A DNA stretch of 21,992 bases from Pavlovales sp. CCMP2436 (Eukaryota; Haptophyta; Pavlovophyceae; Pavlovales): positions 133,274-155,265 of the forward strand of contig MU631540.1 in assembly GCA_026770615.1 (NCBI GenBank), written 5' to 3'. How positions within the stretch are numbered: position 1 is the stretch's first letter; the number at the start of each line of letters is the position of its first letter. The position numbers and the translations under genes were made by a program. Positions 8,090 to 17,772 of this stretch are shown one piece after another. The notes under the pieces were generated by a model. That model did not search any database. It had not been told where the DNA came from and saw only the letters and a list, made by a program, of their open reading frames with translations.

Positions 8090-9009
8090 CCTGGATCTAG
8101 CAGGCCGATGAGCTGGATGTGCACCGCAAGACCAATGGTGTTTGTGCCTCCGTTCGTGGACGGCTCAAGGCCATGTCGGCTCGACACATTCGTGGCAATG
8201 ACTTCTTCGTTACTAATTAACTAGAGCCAAGGTCCCCAGTCGCGCCTCGGTCGGTCAGTCTGCCTGCGAGCGGTGTCTAGTTTGCAGGCAGCACGCGGTG
8301 AGTATGCCCGCGTGCATTAAGGCGAGGTCCTTCGAAGAGCCAGGTCGAGTTAACTAGAGTTCGAGAACGCCCTGCCGCAAACTGAAGCAGCAGGGCCTGC
8401 ATCAGCCATCAGTGCATGTTCATCACTCATCAGCTTCATCAGCTTCTTGAGTTCTATGCGTATCGTTCATCATCATGAGCGCAGCGGCCTTGGCGACGGC
8501 GTTGTCATTGAACTCGGCGTAATCCTGTTTACATTATACGTGGCTACGGCATGCGACTAATATTTGTCATAAATTGTTTTCGCAATCCTTGCCGCAACTG
8601 TGACTAAACTAATATTTGTCTTTTTCTTGCTCGCCCACCGCTGCCCGCGGCGACGCGCGAGCTATCCTTCCTTGCACATGGATATCCATGACCGCGGCCC
8701 GGACTGTTGACGGTGGCGGCTCACCTCGCTGCCCCAGCCACTCGGCCAGCGCGCGCGCCAGCCCGCGCCGGCGAAGCTTCGCCAATCAAATCGCGGCGGG
8801 CCTTGGTGAATGAATGAAGAACCACCGCGGGTCCCGATTTGTCCGCAGCGCGGTGGTCCATCGGGCTTATACCAGTCCCGAATCCGGACCAATTGCGCAC
8901 AGTGCACTGGCGCCAGCTAAACGGGCCACCACCTCAGAATAATTGGCGTGCTGGACAAATTATTAATAAGACGTTAGTTAATAGTTCATTAACTAATTAC
9001 ATCAAAAAG
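8090..9009. other. Spacer, no recognised gene
   Basis: The stretch holds two consecutive hairpins, GCACGCGG/CCGCGTGC (8291-8315) and GCCCTGC/GCAGGGC (8369-8396), a direct repeat CTAATATTTGTC (8557-8568 and 8609-8620), and an inverted repeat TTAGTTAAT/ATTAACTAA (8974-8996). No tRNA or convincing ORF was found. Confidence 0.45.
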
Positions 9010-9070
9010 TGGCGCACTGACTTCCAGGGGCTATGGCACAGGTCACCCCCGGTCAGGGGAAGACCATCTT
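9010..9070 (+). repeat. Left inverted-repeat block
   Basis: TGGCG...GGGGCTATGGCACAGGTCACCCCCGG...GAAGACCATCTT; an inverted mate lies at 12379-12453. In one frame both copies read AMAQVTPGQ, and the left copy continues GKTIF, so they may be remnants of coding sequence rather than pure termini. Confidence 0.6.
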
Positions 9071-9300
9071 TGAATGTTTTACGAAGCCAAACGCGAAAAG
9101 TGGCCAGGATATTCTGAACTAAATAATAAAATTGGCTTTCAACTTTTTTTTCCCGAAATACTCAAATCCCGTTAACTAACTTGCACTATTAAAATTACAT
9201 ATGAAAAGTGTTAAAATTACATGCGACAGCACTGCGGAGCTTAAATCAACGTGCGTGACGGAACTCGCGCCGCGTGCAAGGTGCTCACCAGCAGCGTCCA

Positions 9301-10541
9301 TCACCACAGAGTGGCGAGGATCTGGCCGTGAGCTTTGCGGGGGAGCGTCCAGATCGTCGACGCCTCGGGCGCGCGCGGCTGCACGCCCGACCGGCGCGCC
9401 CAACTGACGACAAGCGGCCGACCAACGGGCGGGACCACGTTGAGCTTCACGTTGACGGCGCGCACCTCGGTCGAGTTGAGGACAAAGCGGGCGTCGGGGT
9501 CGTTGCCGGCAGCCACAGGGTCCCACTCGACATAATTCATGCCCTCAGGGTCGGCAGCGTGGCGGTCAAACCACTTTACCGCGAGCGCGGTGTCGCCCTT
9601 GATGAAGGTGGTCTGCTCGAGCTTGCCGCCGCCGTGTGTGAACTCCTTGATGATGCACGAGCCGTCGCCTGCGTCGGCACCCTGCCCAATCCAGTACCGA
9701 TCCCCTGCCCCCCGCCCGCGCCCGCCCTCGCGCGCCTGCGCGACCACCCAGTCCCCTGGTCGCAGCTTCTTCGCGAACACTTTGCCCGCCGCCTGCGCGG
9801 TCGTGCGCGTCTTCTGCACTGTGCGCTCGTCGATCTGGCGCAGCTCCTGCTCGACCCACTCGCACATCGGCCTTCCGCAGCCTACGGCGGGGCTCGAGCA
9901 CGTCGAGCCCATGCCCCAAGCGCACACGCAATCCCAGCAGCACTCGCACCAGCAGCCGAAAGTGCGCGCCGCGATCAACTTCTCCGTCAGCGCCAGGAAC
10001 TCGTACGTGCCCGAGATGCCATCCGCGCCGCTGAACTTGCTCGCGGCACCACGCTGCCGCTCGGTCTCGATCACCTCGCGCGGCGAGTGCACGATCTTGA
10101 TCTCGCTGACGATCTTAGACTGGTGCGACTTGGTCCACGCTTCCGAATTGAAGTGCTTCTCGAGGTGCTCGCGCGCCTCCAGGTCAGTCGTGATCTTGCC
10201 CTACACCGTAGATACCGCACATAAAAATATAGTCTAGTATAACAGAGTCAGAACCCCCCCCTCCTCCTCCAACACACTCAACACACACACACATAAAAGG
10301 AGATTACCTGTTCGCGCTTGGACTCGAGCCTGCAGAAGTCGAGCAGGCGGCTGACTTTGCTCGAGTAGTCTGATCAAGCACTGCCAAGCGAGGCAGCTGG
10401 CGCATCAGCCGCGGGCGATGCAGGTGCTGCGGCGGGTGCTTCCACAGCGGGTGATGCGGGTTCTACTGCAGGTGCTTCCGCAGCGGGCGATGCGGCGGGC
10501 GTTGCGTCTGGGAGGGAGAAGATGGCGGGCACCGTGTCCAT
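9301..10541 (-). pseudogene. Transposon-like protein, C-terminal part with Pro/Ala linker and Cys cluster
   Basis: An ATG at 10541 starts a Pro/Ala-rich linker (repeats like SPAAEAPA) that meets TGA at 10376-10374. The same frame resumes as SDYSSKVSRLLDFCRLESKR to a donor CAG|GTAATC, an intron at 10307-10201 and acceptor GTGTAG|GGC, then runs to 9301. The last exon encodes WTKSHQSKIVSEIKIVHSPR, a Cys-rich stretch (FGCWCECCWDCVCAWGMGST...GCGRPMC), GDWVVA and DRYWIGQ, and KGDTALAVKWFDR...EVRAVNVKLNVV, which resembles a small beta-barrel domain. A Cys cluster followed by a GDxVxV/YWIG domain fits the end of transposon-derived proteins, but I cannot name a family. The in-frame TGA could be removed by an unrecognised intron (a CTAAC branch-like word and a pyrimidine-rich CCCTCCCAG acceptor-like site lie nearby). 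Confidence 0.45.
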
Positions 10542-10580
10542 TGCGTCGTGATAGCATTTGTACAGTTAGATACGGCACAA

Positions 10581-12150
10581 TTATGTCTCGCGTTTGACGC
10601 GCCGGAGATTCCACGGCGCGAGCTTTTTAAAGGATGAATAGCTGAGCGCCGTACCGCGGAGAACGTTCTCGGGCTGGAACTGTGAGAAGAGTGCGTCCAT
10701 AGTCTGCATCGCGACCAGCGCCTGCGCGACTTGCCAAAGGTTGGGGCCGACGCGCCTTCTCGCGCGGTCGCGCGTGCACGGGCTGACCGCACCGTTGTCG
10801 TAGAAGAAGGCGTGTACTTTGGCCACGTCAGCAGCAGAAAGATTGTCTTTCCGCTCGGCACGCGCAGAAGGCGCTAGCCGAACAGGCGGTCGCTGGAGGG
10901 CCGCGAACTGACGAATCCCACTGACCCCAGCAGCCCGCTCAGATGTCCCGGTCACTGCGGCTTCCTCGGCGGGCGCGCCGATCGGCGCGGCAGCAGAGCG
11001 CACACCCTTTGTCGGGCGGCCAGAGTGCGTGTACTCAATCAGCGTGCTCACGCCCTCCGCCGTGTACTCGACAGTGCAAGAGGAATCGGGCCGCAGCTCG
11101 CGCACCACGCCCGCGACTGTGGAGCTCCGCGTCAGCACGCTATCGCCCACAGCGATCGGCTCCCCCTTGCGCCGGACCGAGGCTGCAAAAGCTGCGCGGA
11201 TCTTTCGGCATTCGTTGAACACTGCGTTCGATCGGTGCAGGCCGAGCGCTGCCTTCACCCGCCGCCCCATGCCTCCCGTCTCTCGCTTGACCACCGCCTC
11301 TGGCGAGAGTACGCAGAGCGCGGCGTAGTACTCGCTGCGCTGCGCCTCCGTCTGGCACTTCTTGAGCTCGGAGGGCCTCGCGCGCCCGCGACACAATGTA
11401 GAGCGCAGTCTCCGCCGCGTCGTCTCCACTAGCCGCGCGCTTGGGCACGAGCGCCTCGAGCCTCTCGAGGACTCGCTCGCCGACGCCGAACGCAGACACA
11501 GCACTGACGATAAGATCAGCAACGCGCTCAGCAGAGCCGGCAGCGTGATAACGCAGTGATGCGAGCACACCCCTGCGCGCGTGGTTAAGCGCAACTCTGC
11601 GCTGCCGCGCAGTGAATGCGTCGCCGTTGTCTGCATCGATCGGCACCTGAGCGCGCGCGTAGAAGATTTGTTCTTGCCGAATGAACTCGCGCAGGTCCCA
11701 CGTCGTCCAGTTGTCGTTTGTATCATCATCGTCGAGCCCGCGCTTCGCCTCTACGGACTCGGGCGCGCTGCGCGCCCGCCACAGTGGCGGAGGCCTGGTC
11801 TCGGCCGGCTCCGAGCGCGCGCGCGACAAGCGCGGCACCAGCTCGGGCGGCGCGGGCTCGGGCTCGAGCTGCACCCGGCAGCGGTGCGTTGCGAGATTCG
11901 CGTTGACGAGCTGCACGATCGCATGCTGCAGCGTGGGGCGCACAGCCGAGGTACTGCACTTGAGCTGCATCCGCTTCGTTGGGTCCACCGCCCGGCAGCA
12001 GCTGAGCGACACCTGAACGTACTCGCACTTGGCTGCGCTCCCCCCCGTCTCCGCGGAGTGCACGTTGACCTCTTTGCACAAGCGCGCAAGGAGGTCATCA
12101 GCGCTTTTGCCGACGAGCACAGCGAGCGGCTCTGGCCAGCGGAGCGACAT
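10581..12150 (-). pseudogene. Transposon-like protein, N-terminal part, frameshifted
   Basis: An ATG at 12150 opens a frame (MSLRWPEPLAVLVGKSADDL) that is sensible down to ETALYIVSRAREAL. At about 11365-11390 the coding signal moves by one base into the frame that reads ELKKCQTEAQRSEYYAALC and continues to a TAA at 10583-10581. The second part has VAKVHAFFYDNGAVSP, then YSSFKKLAPWNLRRVKRET. A spaced FYxxxxVSP block before a short SxFxKLxPWxxRRVKRxT block is a layout I associate with transposon-related proteins of algae and animals; that family link is inference. No catalytic triad was identified. No GT-AG pair that I tried repairs the shift, so a mutation, a sequencing error or +1 recoding at CTC-C-GAG are the options. 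The same frame continues beyond the stop into the C-terminal part. Confidence 0.5.
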
Positions 12151-12647
12151 CGCAGCGGCGCCCCGGATGCTGCCAGTCTGGAGCGATCCAGAGCACTAGT
12201 AGGGTTTTAAAAACAGTTCGAAACATGTTTAAAATCAGCGCGCGTTAGTTATTGATCCCTGGCTCGCCCATGAAGACTTGAAGATATTATGAAAAATGCA
12301 TAAAATAGAGCTCGTTATACCCGACCAATAAACACTTCAAATTACGGCGTAGCCCGTCAGGAATGCTCTCATCTCGGTAAGATGGTCTTCGCCCACCTGA
12401 TAGCTGTCCGGGGGTGACCTGAGCCATAGCCCAGGGGAGTAGTCAAAACGCCAGCTTGAATCCTAACCCCATTTCGTCATTTCTCCATGGATCCCGGCTT
12501 CGAGCCGGTCCGGGCAGGTCCAGGTTGAGAATGAGTACGAATAAATTATATGGATCCTGAGCCCATCGAATAAGAAGCAGAACAGAAGTCGACCCTGCAG
12601 TTCTATGTATCGGCTGATGAGCGTCAGAGTGTCGGCAGCGGCCACGC
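12151..12647. other. Spacer between the transposon-like gene and the HECT-like gene
   Basis: AT-rich, with no ORF. It contains the right inverted-repeat block (12379-12453), a GTTAGTTA word near 12244 and a CCGGCT-TCG-AGCCGG hairpin near 12492-12506. Confidence 0.5.
12379..12453 (-). repeat. Right inverted-repeat block
   Basis: Read on the minus strand: TGGCG...CTGGGCTATGGCTCAGGTCACCCCCGG...GAAGACCATCTT. It matches the left block with a few substitutions and an 11-13 nt indel. Confidence 0.6.
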
Positions 12648-15600
12648 TCACGAGTCGACTGCGCAGAGCATCGACTGCGCCTCGGCCATGTCGTCGAGCG
12701 TGCGGCAGAGCATCTGCTTGAGCTTGTCGAAGGACGAGTAGACGGGCAGGTCGAGTGTCAGCGCCGCCCGGTGCGCGATCGGTGCGCAGTCGGCGGCGTT
12801 GGGCCAGAAGCGCACCTGTAGGGAGCGGGGGGAGGGGGGGGGGCTTAGTCGGCCGCACTGCGGGAGGGGGCGCGAGTGCGCACGGCGAAGCAGAGGAGCA
12901 GAGGCATCTTCATTCGCACCGTGATGACGGTGGGCGTGCCGTTGGGGCGGAGCGGGGAGAGCTCGACGCAGCCGGTGAGCAGCAGCACGAAGCGGCGCAA
13001 CTGCACGCCTGCAGCACACACACACACACACACACACATACATATATACAGACATACACATATATATATATTACTGATAAGGATTCAAGCTGTATGTAAC
13101 ACACAGCATGTTATACATTTATACATTTGTGCGTGAGCATTCTCTTTCAGAAGAGGAGGCAGAAAAAGAAGAAAAAGAAGAAAAAGAAGAAAAAGAAGAA
13201 AAAGAAGAAAAAGAAGAAAAGGAAGGCGCAACTGCACGCCTGCGGTGAGCAGAATAACACCCTTGATAATTGTTGGTGGTGGTATTAGATTCGTTGCTGG
13301 TGGTGGTATGACTATGGCTATGATGATCATGCTTGCTGCTGGTTGGTTGGTTTTTTGGTTTGTTTTTGTTTTTTGCTGTTGGGCGCACCGCTCATCAAGT
13401 CGATCAGCGCGAAGAGCTGCGCCTCCATCTTCTCGCACTCGGGGAAGTCGCGCAGCACCTGCCGCAACCATAATAATAATTTATTAGGGTGGTGGTGAGG
13501 ATAATTCTGTCGCAACTGGAATTATGAGGATTAGATGTACTGCCGCGATAAGATGGATAATGAATGATTATGAGGATAAGATGAACATCGCAATAATGAT
13601 GGTGAGGATGGTGGTGATGGTGGTGAGGATGGTGGTGAGGGTGGTGAGGGTAAGGGTGATGGTGAGGATGGGTGAGGGTGGTGGTTGTTTGATAGAGCTG
13701 GTATCCTCGTCATTCATTCGAAGCGTGATTATTCGCATGGACCGTACGATAGAGAGACGCATCATCATCACATGAGTTTTTAATAATAGTTCTTTCAACG
13801 CATCGAGAGGACTCGAGCGGGATAAATCAAATATCACTTGGGTATGTTATGCCCGCACGCCTTCGGGCTGCAAGTCGGGGGACGATAAAAGAATTTAAAA
13901 CAAAACAAAAAAAACCAGCGCGTTTCGCAGCTGTTGTGCGAGCGGCGTCACCCCGCCAGCCGCGAGCAGCATGAGCGCCTCAGCGGGCAGCCCCTGCAGC
14001 GGCAGCTCGGCGCTCGCCTCCTTCGCGCCCGCCCGCGCCATCTGCGCGAAGCCTAGGTGCATCGCTGTGAGTGCGGCTTGGCGCGAGGTCCACAGCTCCT
14101 GCCGCACTCTGCCCGTCAGCCAGGCCAGCTTTAGACGCTGCGGCACGTCGGCGGGCGCCATGCCGAGCTGCTCGAAGTCGAGCATCCACCCGTCCGTCGT
14201 GCCCGAGGCGAGCAGCGCGTGGTGCTGCGGGGGGAGTGGAGGGGAGGGGGGAGGAGGGGGGGGAGTCAGGACGGTGGGCAGCACACTCACGGTCAGCACA
14301 ACGCCCATTAGCACAACGGCCGAGGCGAGCAGCGCACGGTGCTGCGCTGGTTCGCGCGATGCGCGCGAGGGGGGCAGCGGGGCAGCCGGCGGGACAGGCA
14401 AGCGGGTAGCGGGTAGCAGGCACACAGTGCAGCAGCAGCAGCGGCGGCGGCACCTGCAGTGCGAGCAGCGGGCACAACGCCTCGAGCTCGGGCAGCCCGC
14501 TGCTGCTGCCCAGCCCCACCGCCGCGCGCCACCAGTAGGCCGGCAGCTGCGCCAGCGGCAGCGGCAGCCCGTCGAGCGTACACTTGAAGAGCAGCCGCCC
14601 CAGCGCCGTGCAGAGCGCCTCGGGTGCGTCTGCGCGCGGGACGAGGCCCCCCGGGTGCACGTGCCCGCCGCGCACCACGGCGGCTGGCGCGGGCGCGGCG
14701 GCCGCACTCGCGCCGGCGGCGCGCCCCGCGGTGGCCGCGTCGGCGAGCAGCCCGGCCGCGCTGCCCGCGCGCACGCCGAGCGGCTGCGCGAGCTGCGCGT
14801 CGAAGAGGAGGCCGTGCACGCCCTCCTCGGTGGTGGCCAGCCGCGCCCAGAAGAGCGACAGCGCCTCCTCCACGCACAGCGGCGCGCCCGCCCCCTCGCC
14901 CGCCTCCTCGCCCTCGTCGAGCAGCCGCATGGCGAGCGGGCCGAGCAGCTCGAGCTCGCTGAGCGCGCCGGCCGCCGCGAGCAGGTCGGCGCACAGGCTC
15001 GCGCGCCGCAGCAGCACCGGCGCCGCCGCGCCGCGCGCGTCGGCCGCGGCGCGCGCGCGCGCGCGCACGTCTGCGAGCGAGGCGCGCGCGTGCGCGACCG
15101 CGGCGCTCACGTGCGCGGCGTCCTCGTCGGCGGAGAGCAGCGCGGCCGCCGCGTCGGGCAGCGAGGAGGCGCGGCTGGTGGGCACCTTGGCGTGGAGCAG
15201 CGGGTGCGCGAGCAGCGCGCACGCGGGCATGCGCATCGACGGCTCGCGGTGGAGCAGCTGCGCGAGCACCGCTGCGTGCGCCGAGTCGGCGCGCTCGGGC
15301 GGCGGCACGGACGGCGGCCGCTCGTCGGCGGGCGCGCGCAAGAAGGCGTGTAGCGCGCGCAGGTCGTCGCCAAAGTGCGCGCGCCACAGCAGCACGCCCA
15401 CGCCCCACATGTCCGCCGCCCAGGTGGGCGGCGCGACAGGCGGCCCGCCCGCGGCGCGCGCGGCGTCGTGCCCCTCGGGCGGGATTGCCGCCCACCGCCA
15501 GCCGCCCTTAGCCGCCGGCCGCTCGGCCGCGCCCAGCTCCGCCAGCCCGAGCGCGAGCAGCAGCACGCGCCCCTCGCTGTCGAGCGCGATGTCCTGCGAC

Positions 15601-17402
15601 GTGACGCCCGCCGCGCAGAGGCCGCCGCGGTGCAGCCCGCAAAGCGCCGTGGTCAGCTCGACGAAGGCGCGCCGCCAGTCGGCCGAGAGCTGCGAGGCGA
15701 AGCCGCCGCCCACCTCGGCCCGGCCGAAGCCGCGCGCGCCGCCGCCGCGCCGCGCGCCGGCCGCGGCCACCACCTCGGAGCCGGCGTGCGCCAGGTGCGC
15801 CCAGAGTGAGCCGTCGGGCTCGCGCCACACGGCGCGCAGTGGCGGCATGTGCTGCGTGCCCGCGCAGCCGCTCGCCTGCCGCAGCGCGAGCGCCACCAGC
15901 CGCGCGTGCAGCTCGCCGAGCTGCGCCTCGACCATGCCCGGCCGCCGGCACTGCTGCAGCACGCACGCCGTCCGGTCGAGCAGGGCCTCGCCGCCAAAGT
16001 AGCCCTGCTCCTCGTCGGCGAGCGCCGCGCCCGGCGGCGCCGCGCGCTCACGCAGCACGTAGCACTTGAGCGACCAGGGCAGCGCCAGCGCGAGGCCGTC
16101 GGGGCCGCTCACGCCGGCCAGCGCCGCGCCACCGAGCTCGAATGCCGCCCGGCCGCCGCCGGCCGCGGCCGCGGGGCCGTCGGCGAGCGCGAACGTCGGG
16201 TTGGCGCGCGCGAGGAGCAGCAGCTCCCACTCGCTCACCGCCAGCCGCTCGCGTGCCTCGAGCGCGCCGCGCGCGTCGACCTGCGCGGCGGAGAGGTGCG
16301 CGCGCAGCCCGGCGAGCTGCACGCGCGCGTCGCCGTCGAGCATCTTCCAGCGCTGCTGCAGCGGCGAGGCAGGCGAGCTGTCGACGGCGATGGTCTGCAG
16401 CGTGCCCTCGAGCGCGTCGAGCCACAGCTGCGCGAGCCGGATCACGCGGTACCCCCAGCGCGCGTGGTGGTTGGCGTCGCGCAGCCACTGCACCGAGGAG
16501 GCGCGCAGCGGCAGCCCCCCTTCGCCCGAGCCGGCCAGCTCAGCCGTCGCGAGGCGGAGCTCGTGCCAGACGCCCGATTGCGCGCCGAGCAGCTTGCGCA
16601 GGCACTCGCGCTGCTGACCGAGCAGCCCGCCCACATCCCGGCGCAGCGACTCACACTCGGTGCGCAGCAGTGCGCGCCACTCGTCGGTGGGCGCGTCGCC
16701 GCGGCCCAGCCCGATGGGCGTCGCGTCCACCTGCGCGTGCACGCGGAGCAGCTGCTCGAGGCGGCGCGCGACCACCGCGAGCTCGACGCCCGCGGCCGTG
16801 TTGCAAAGCGTCAGGTGCGCGCGGTCGAGCGACGCGGCCACCTTGACGAGCTCCGCGTCGCCGCTCGCGCCCGAGTCGCCCGCGTCGCGGCCGAGCGGCG
16901 GCGGCGGGATGCGCAGCACACTTGCCGCCGCGTCCAGGTGCTGGCGCGGCTGCCAGCGGAGCGTGGTCTGACCCACCTTTACCGTGTCGCCCGGCTTGAG
17001 CTTGTACGGCTCGGACGCGCGCTTGGGCTCCGAGAGGCGCTTGTCGTTGAGGTAGGTGCCGAACGTCGAGCCAATGTCGCGGATGCAGAAGCCAGCGTGC
17101 GCGTGCGCGTGCGGCTCGACATTCGCGTGGTTATGCGACACCTCGCAGTCGTGCAGCAGCGAGACGGAGCACTTGCGCGAGCGGCCGATCAGCCCGCCGA
17201 CCGGGTGCACGGGGAAGGTGCGCTCAATGTAGGGGCCGGTTACCGCGTACAGACTGCGCGCCGAACGTCGCGCGCGCGGGAAGGCACGGGCGCGAGTGAG
17301 TCACGCGCGGGATAGGGACCGGGCTCGCTTGCGATCCCGTGAGCGCGCCCACCTGCCCACGGAGATCGCCTCGTGCGCTTGAGCTTCCGAGGCCGTGGAC
17401 AT
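12648..17402 (-). CDS. FHA - pseudokinase - HECT-like protein (catalytic residues lost)
   Basis: Six exons (17402-17353, 17253-14454, 14224-13916, 13458-13389, 13008-12920, 12815-12648) with GT-AG introns and matching phases give 1161 residues. The FHA domain (about 22-102) has IGRS, SHNHAN and GSTFGTYLNDKRL, so it should bind phosphothreonine peptides. A kinase-like fold (about 380-690) ends in ADMWGVGVLLWR and LLHREPSMRMP, but HRD is AAG (564-566), Lys and Asn of the loop are Thr and Asp, and DFG is ALG (584-586). The HECT N-lobe follows (about 800-960; LGRLLFKCTLDGLPLPLAQL), then QAALTAMHLGFAQM and LLTGC, and the C-lobe APIAHRAALTLDLPVYSS, which aligns with the canonical PxAHTCxxxLxLPxYSS but places Ala1123 where the thioester Cys belongs. 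Cys1116 lies seven residues earlier. The C-terminal Phe usual in HECTs is absent. It probably acts as a scaffold or regulator rather than an active kinase or ligase. Confidence 0.75.
13013..13072. repeat. (CA)n / (TA)n microsatellite in a HECT-gene intron
   Basis: CA repeats pass into mixed CATA/TA repeats immediately beside the acceptor at 13009-13010, so the gene strand reads (TG)n before the 3' splice site. Confidence 0.85.
13161..13222. repeat. 9-bp AAAAAGAAG minisatellite in a HECT-gene intron
   Basis: About seven units of AAAAAGAAG. On the gene strand this is a long pyrimidine tract. It is directly followed by a 19-bp copy of the next exon's boundary at 13225-13243. Confidence 0.85.
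13583..13685 (+). repeat. GGTGAGGAT/GGTGGTGAT-type G-rich repeat in a HECT-gene intron
   Basis: Irregular GGT, GAT and GAG triplets with many G pairs and triplets, inside the intron at 13915-13459. Confidence 0.75.
13776..13793 (+). repeat. Micro-motif copy 2 (TTTTTAATAATAGTTCT)
   Basis: It lies inside the HECT-gene intron 13915-13459, antisense to the gene. ACGCATC occurs on both sides (13757-13763 and 13798-13804). Confidence 0.55.
14225..14453 (-). other. HECT-gene intron carrying a duplicate of its own 3' exon boundary
   Basis: The donor CAG|GTGCCG and acceptor CGCAG|CACCAC join LLALQ to HHALLASG in phase 0. A 27-bp copy of the acceptor plus exon start (14320-14346; main copy 14203-14229, two mismatches) lies 117 bp away and remains in frame, so its use would add 39 residues. 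Confidence 0.6.
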
Positions 17403-17772
17403 GACCCCCCCACCACGCCTCAACGTCCACCAACCTGACGCTCGTTTCGTTGTAGGGCGCATTTTAAAACTGATGGTCAAGACTCAAGAGGTGGTCTCCG
17501 AGCGTGTGGGCGCGACAGCAATCAGTCAGTCTGGCGGCGTGTCTAGACGCCGAACACCGACCGCGTCTCCTGTCAGTGGTGGTATACACCCGTCGTCGCC
17601 GCCAGAGTGTGCGCCGGCATTTCTGCGCTCCTCCGAAGTCTAAGTCTATTTACCCCCCCTCCGCCATCGTAGCCCCGCTGCTCCCTGTGCTGCGCGAGCG
17701 TGCAGCTGCAACTGCGCCCCCCGAGGGGGGCGCTGCCTGGCTCGCCACCATGATGTTGCTCTTCTCCACGCG

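Larger units (their letters stand above)
9010..12453 (-). mobile_element. Candidate DNA transposon with imperfect inverted repeats and decayed gene
   Basis: The block at 9010-9070 reappears in reverse complement at 12379-12453. The cores (9028-9057 against its mate) match at about 27 of 30 positions, share CTATGGC(A/T)CAGGTCACCC, and are followed in both by GAAGACCATCTT, with an 11-13 nt indel. Each block lies about 230 bp outside the gene between them, which itself looks transposon-derived and broken. AACTAAC words recur 100-135 bp inside each block. True ends and a target-site duplication were not found, so the outer limits are approximate. The blocks could also be two copies of a dispersed repeat that happen to flank the gene. 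Confidence 0.5.

Noticed and set aside
7366..8187. 273-codon minus-strand open frame over LAMTOR3
   Set aside because: It is antisense to a clearly homologous LAMTOR3 frame and its translation is compositionally odd with no recognisable domain.
8325..8375. GAGTTCGAG resembling a tRNA T-loop
   Set aside because: No pairing T-stem, anticodon arm or acceptor stem could be built around it.
8291..8396. Two consecutive hairpins resembling an H/ACA snoRNA
   Set aside because: No H box or terminal ACA at the right spacing; the stems are short.
10397..10505. CRISPR-like short repeats (GCAGCGGGCGATGCGG-type units)
   Set aside because: They are degenerate Pro/Ala codon repeats in a linker, without uniform spacers, in a eukaryotic context.
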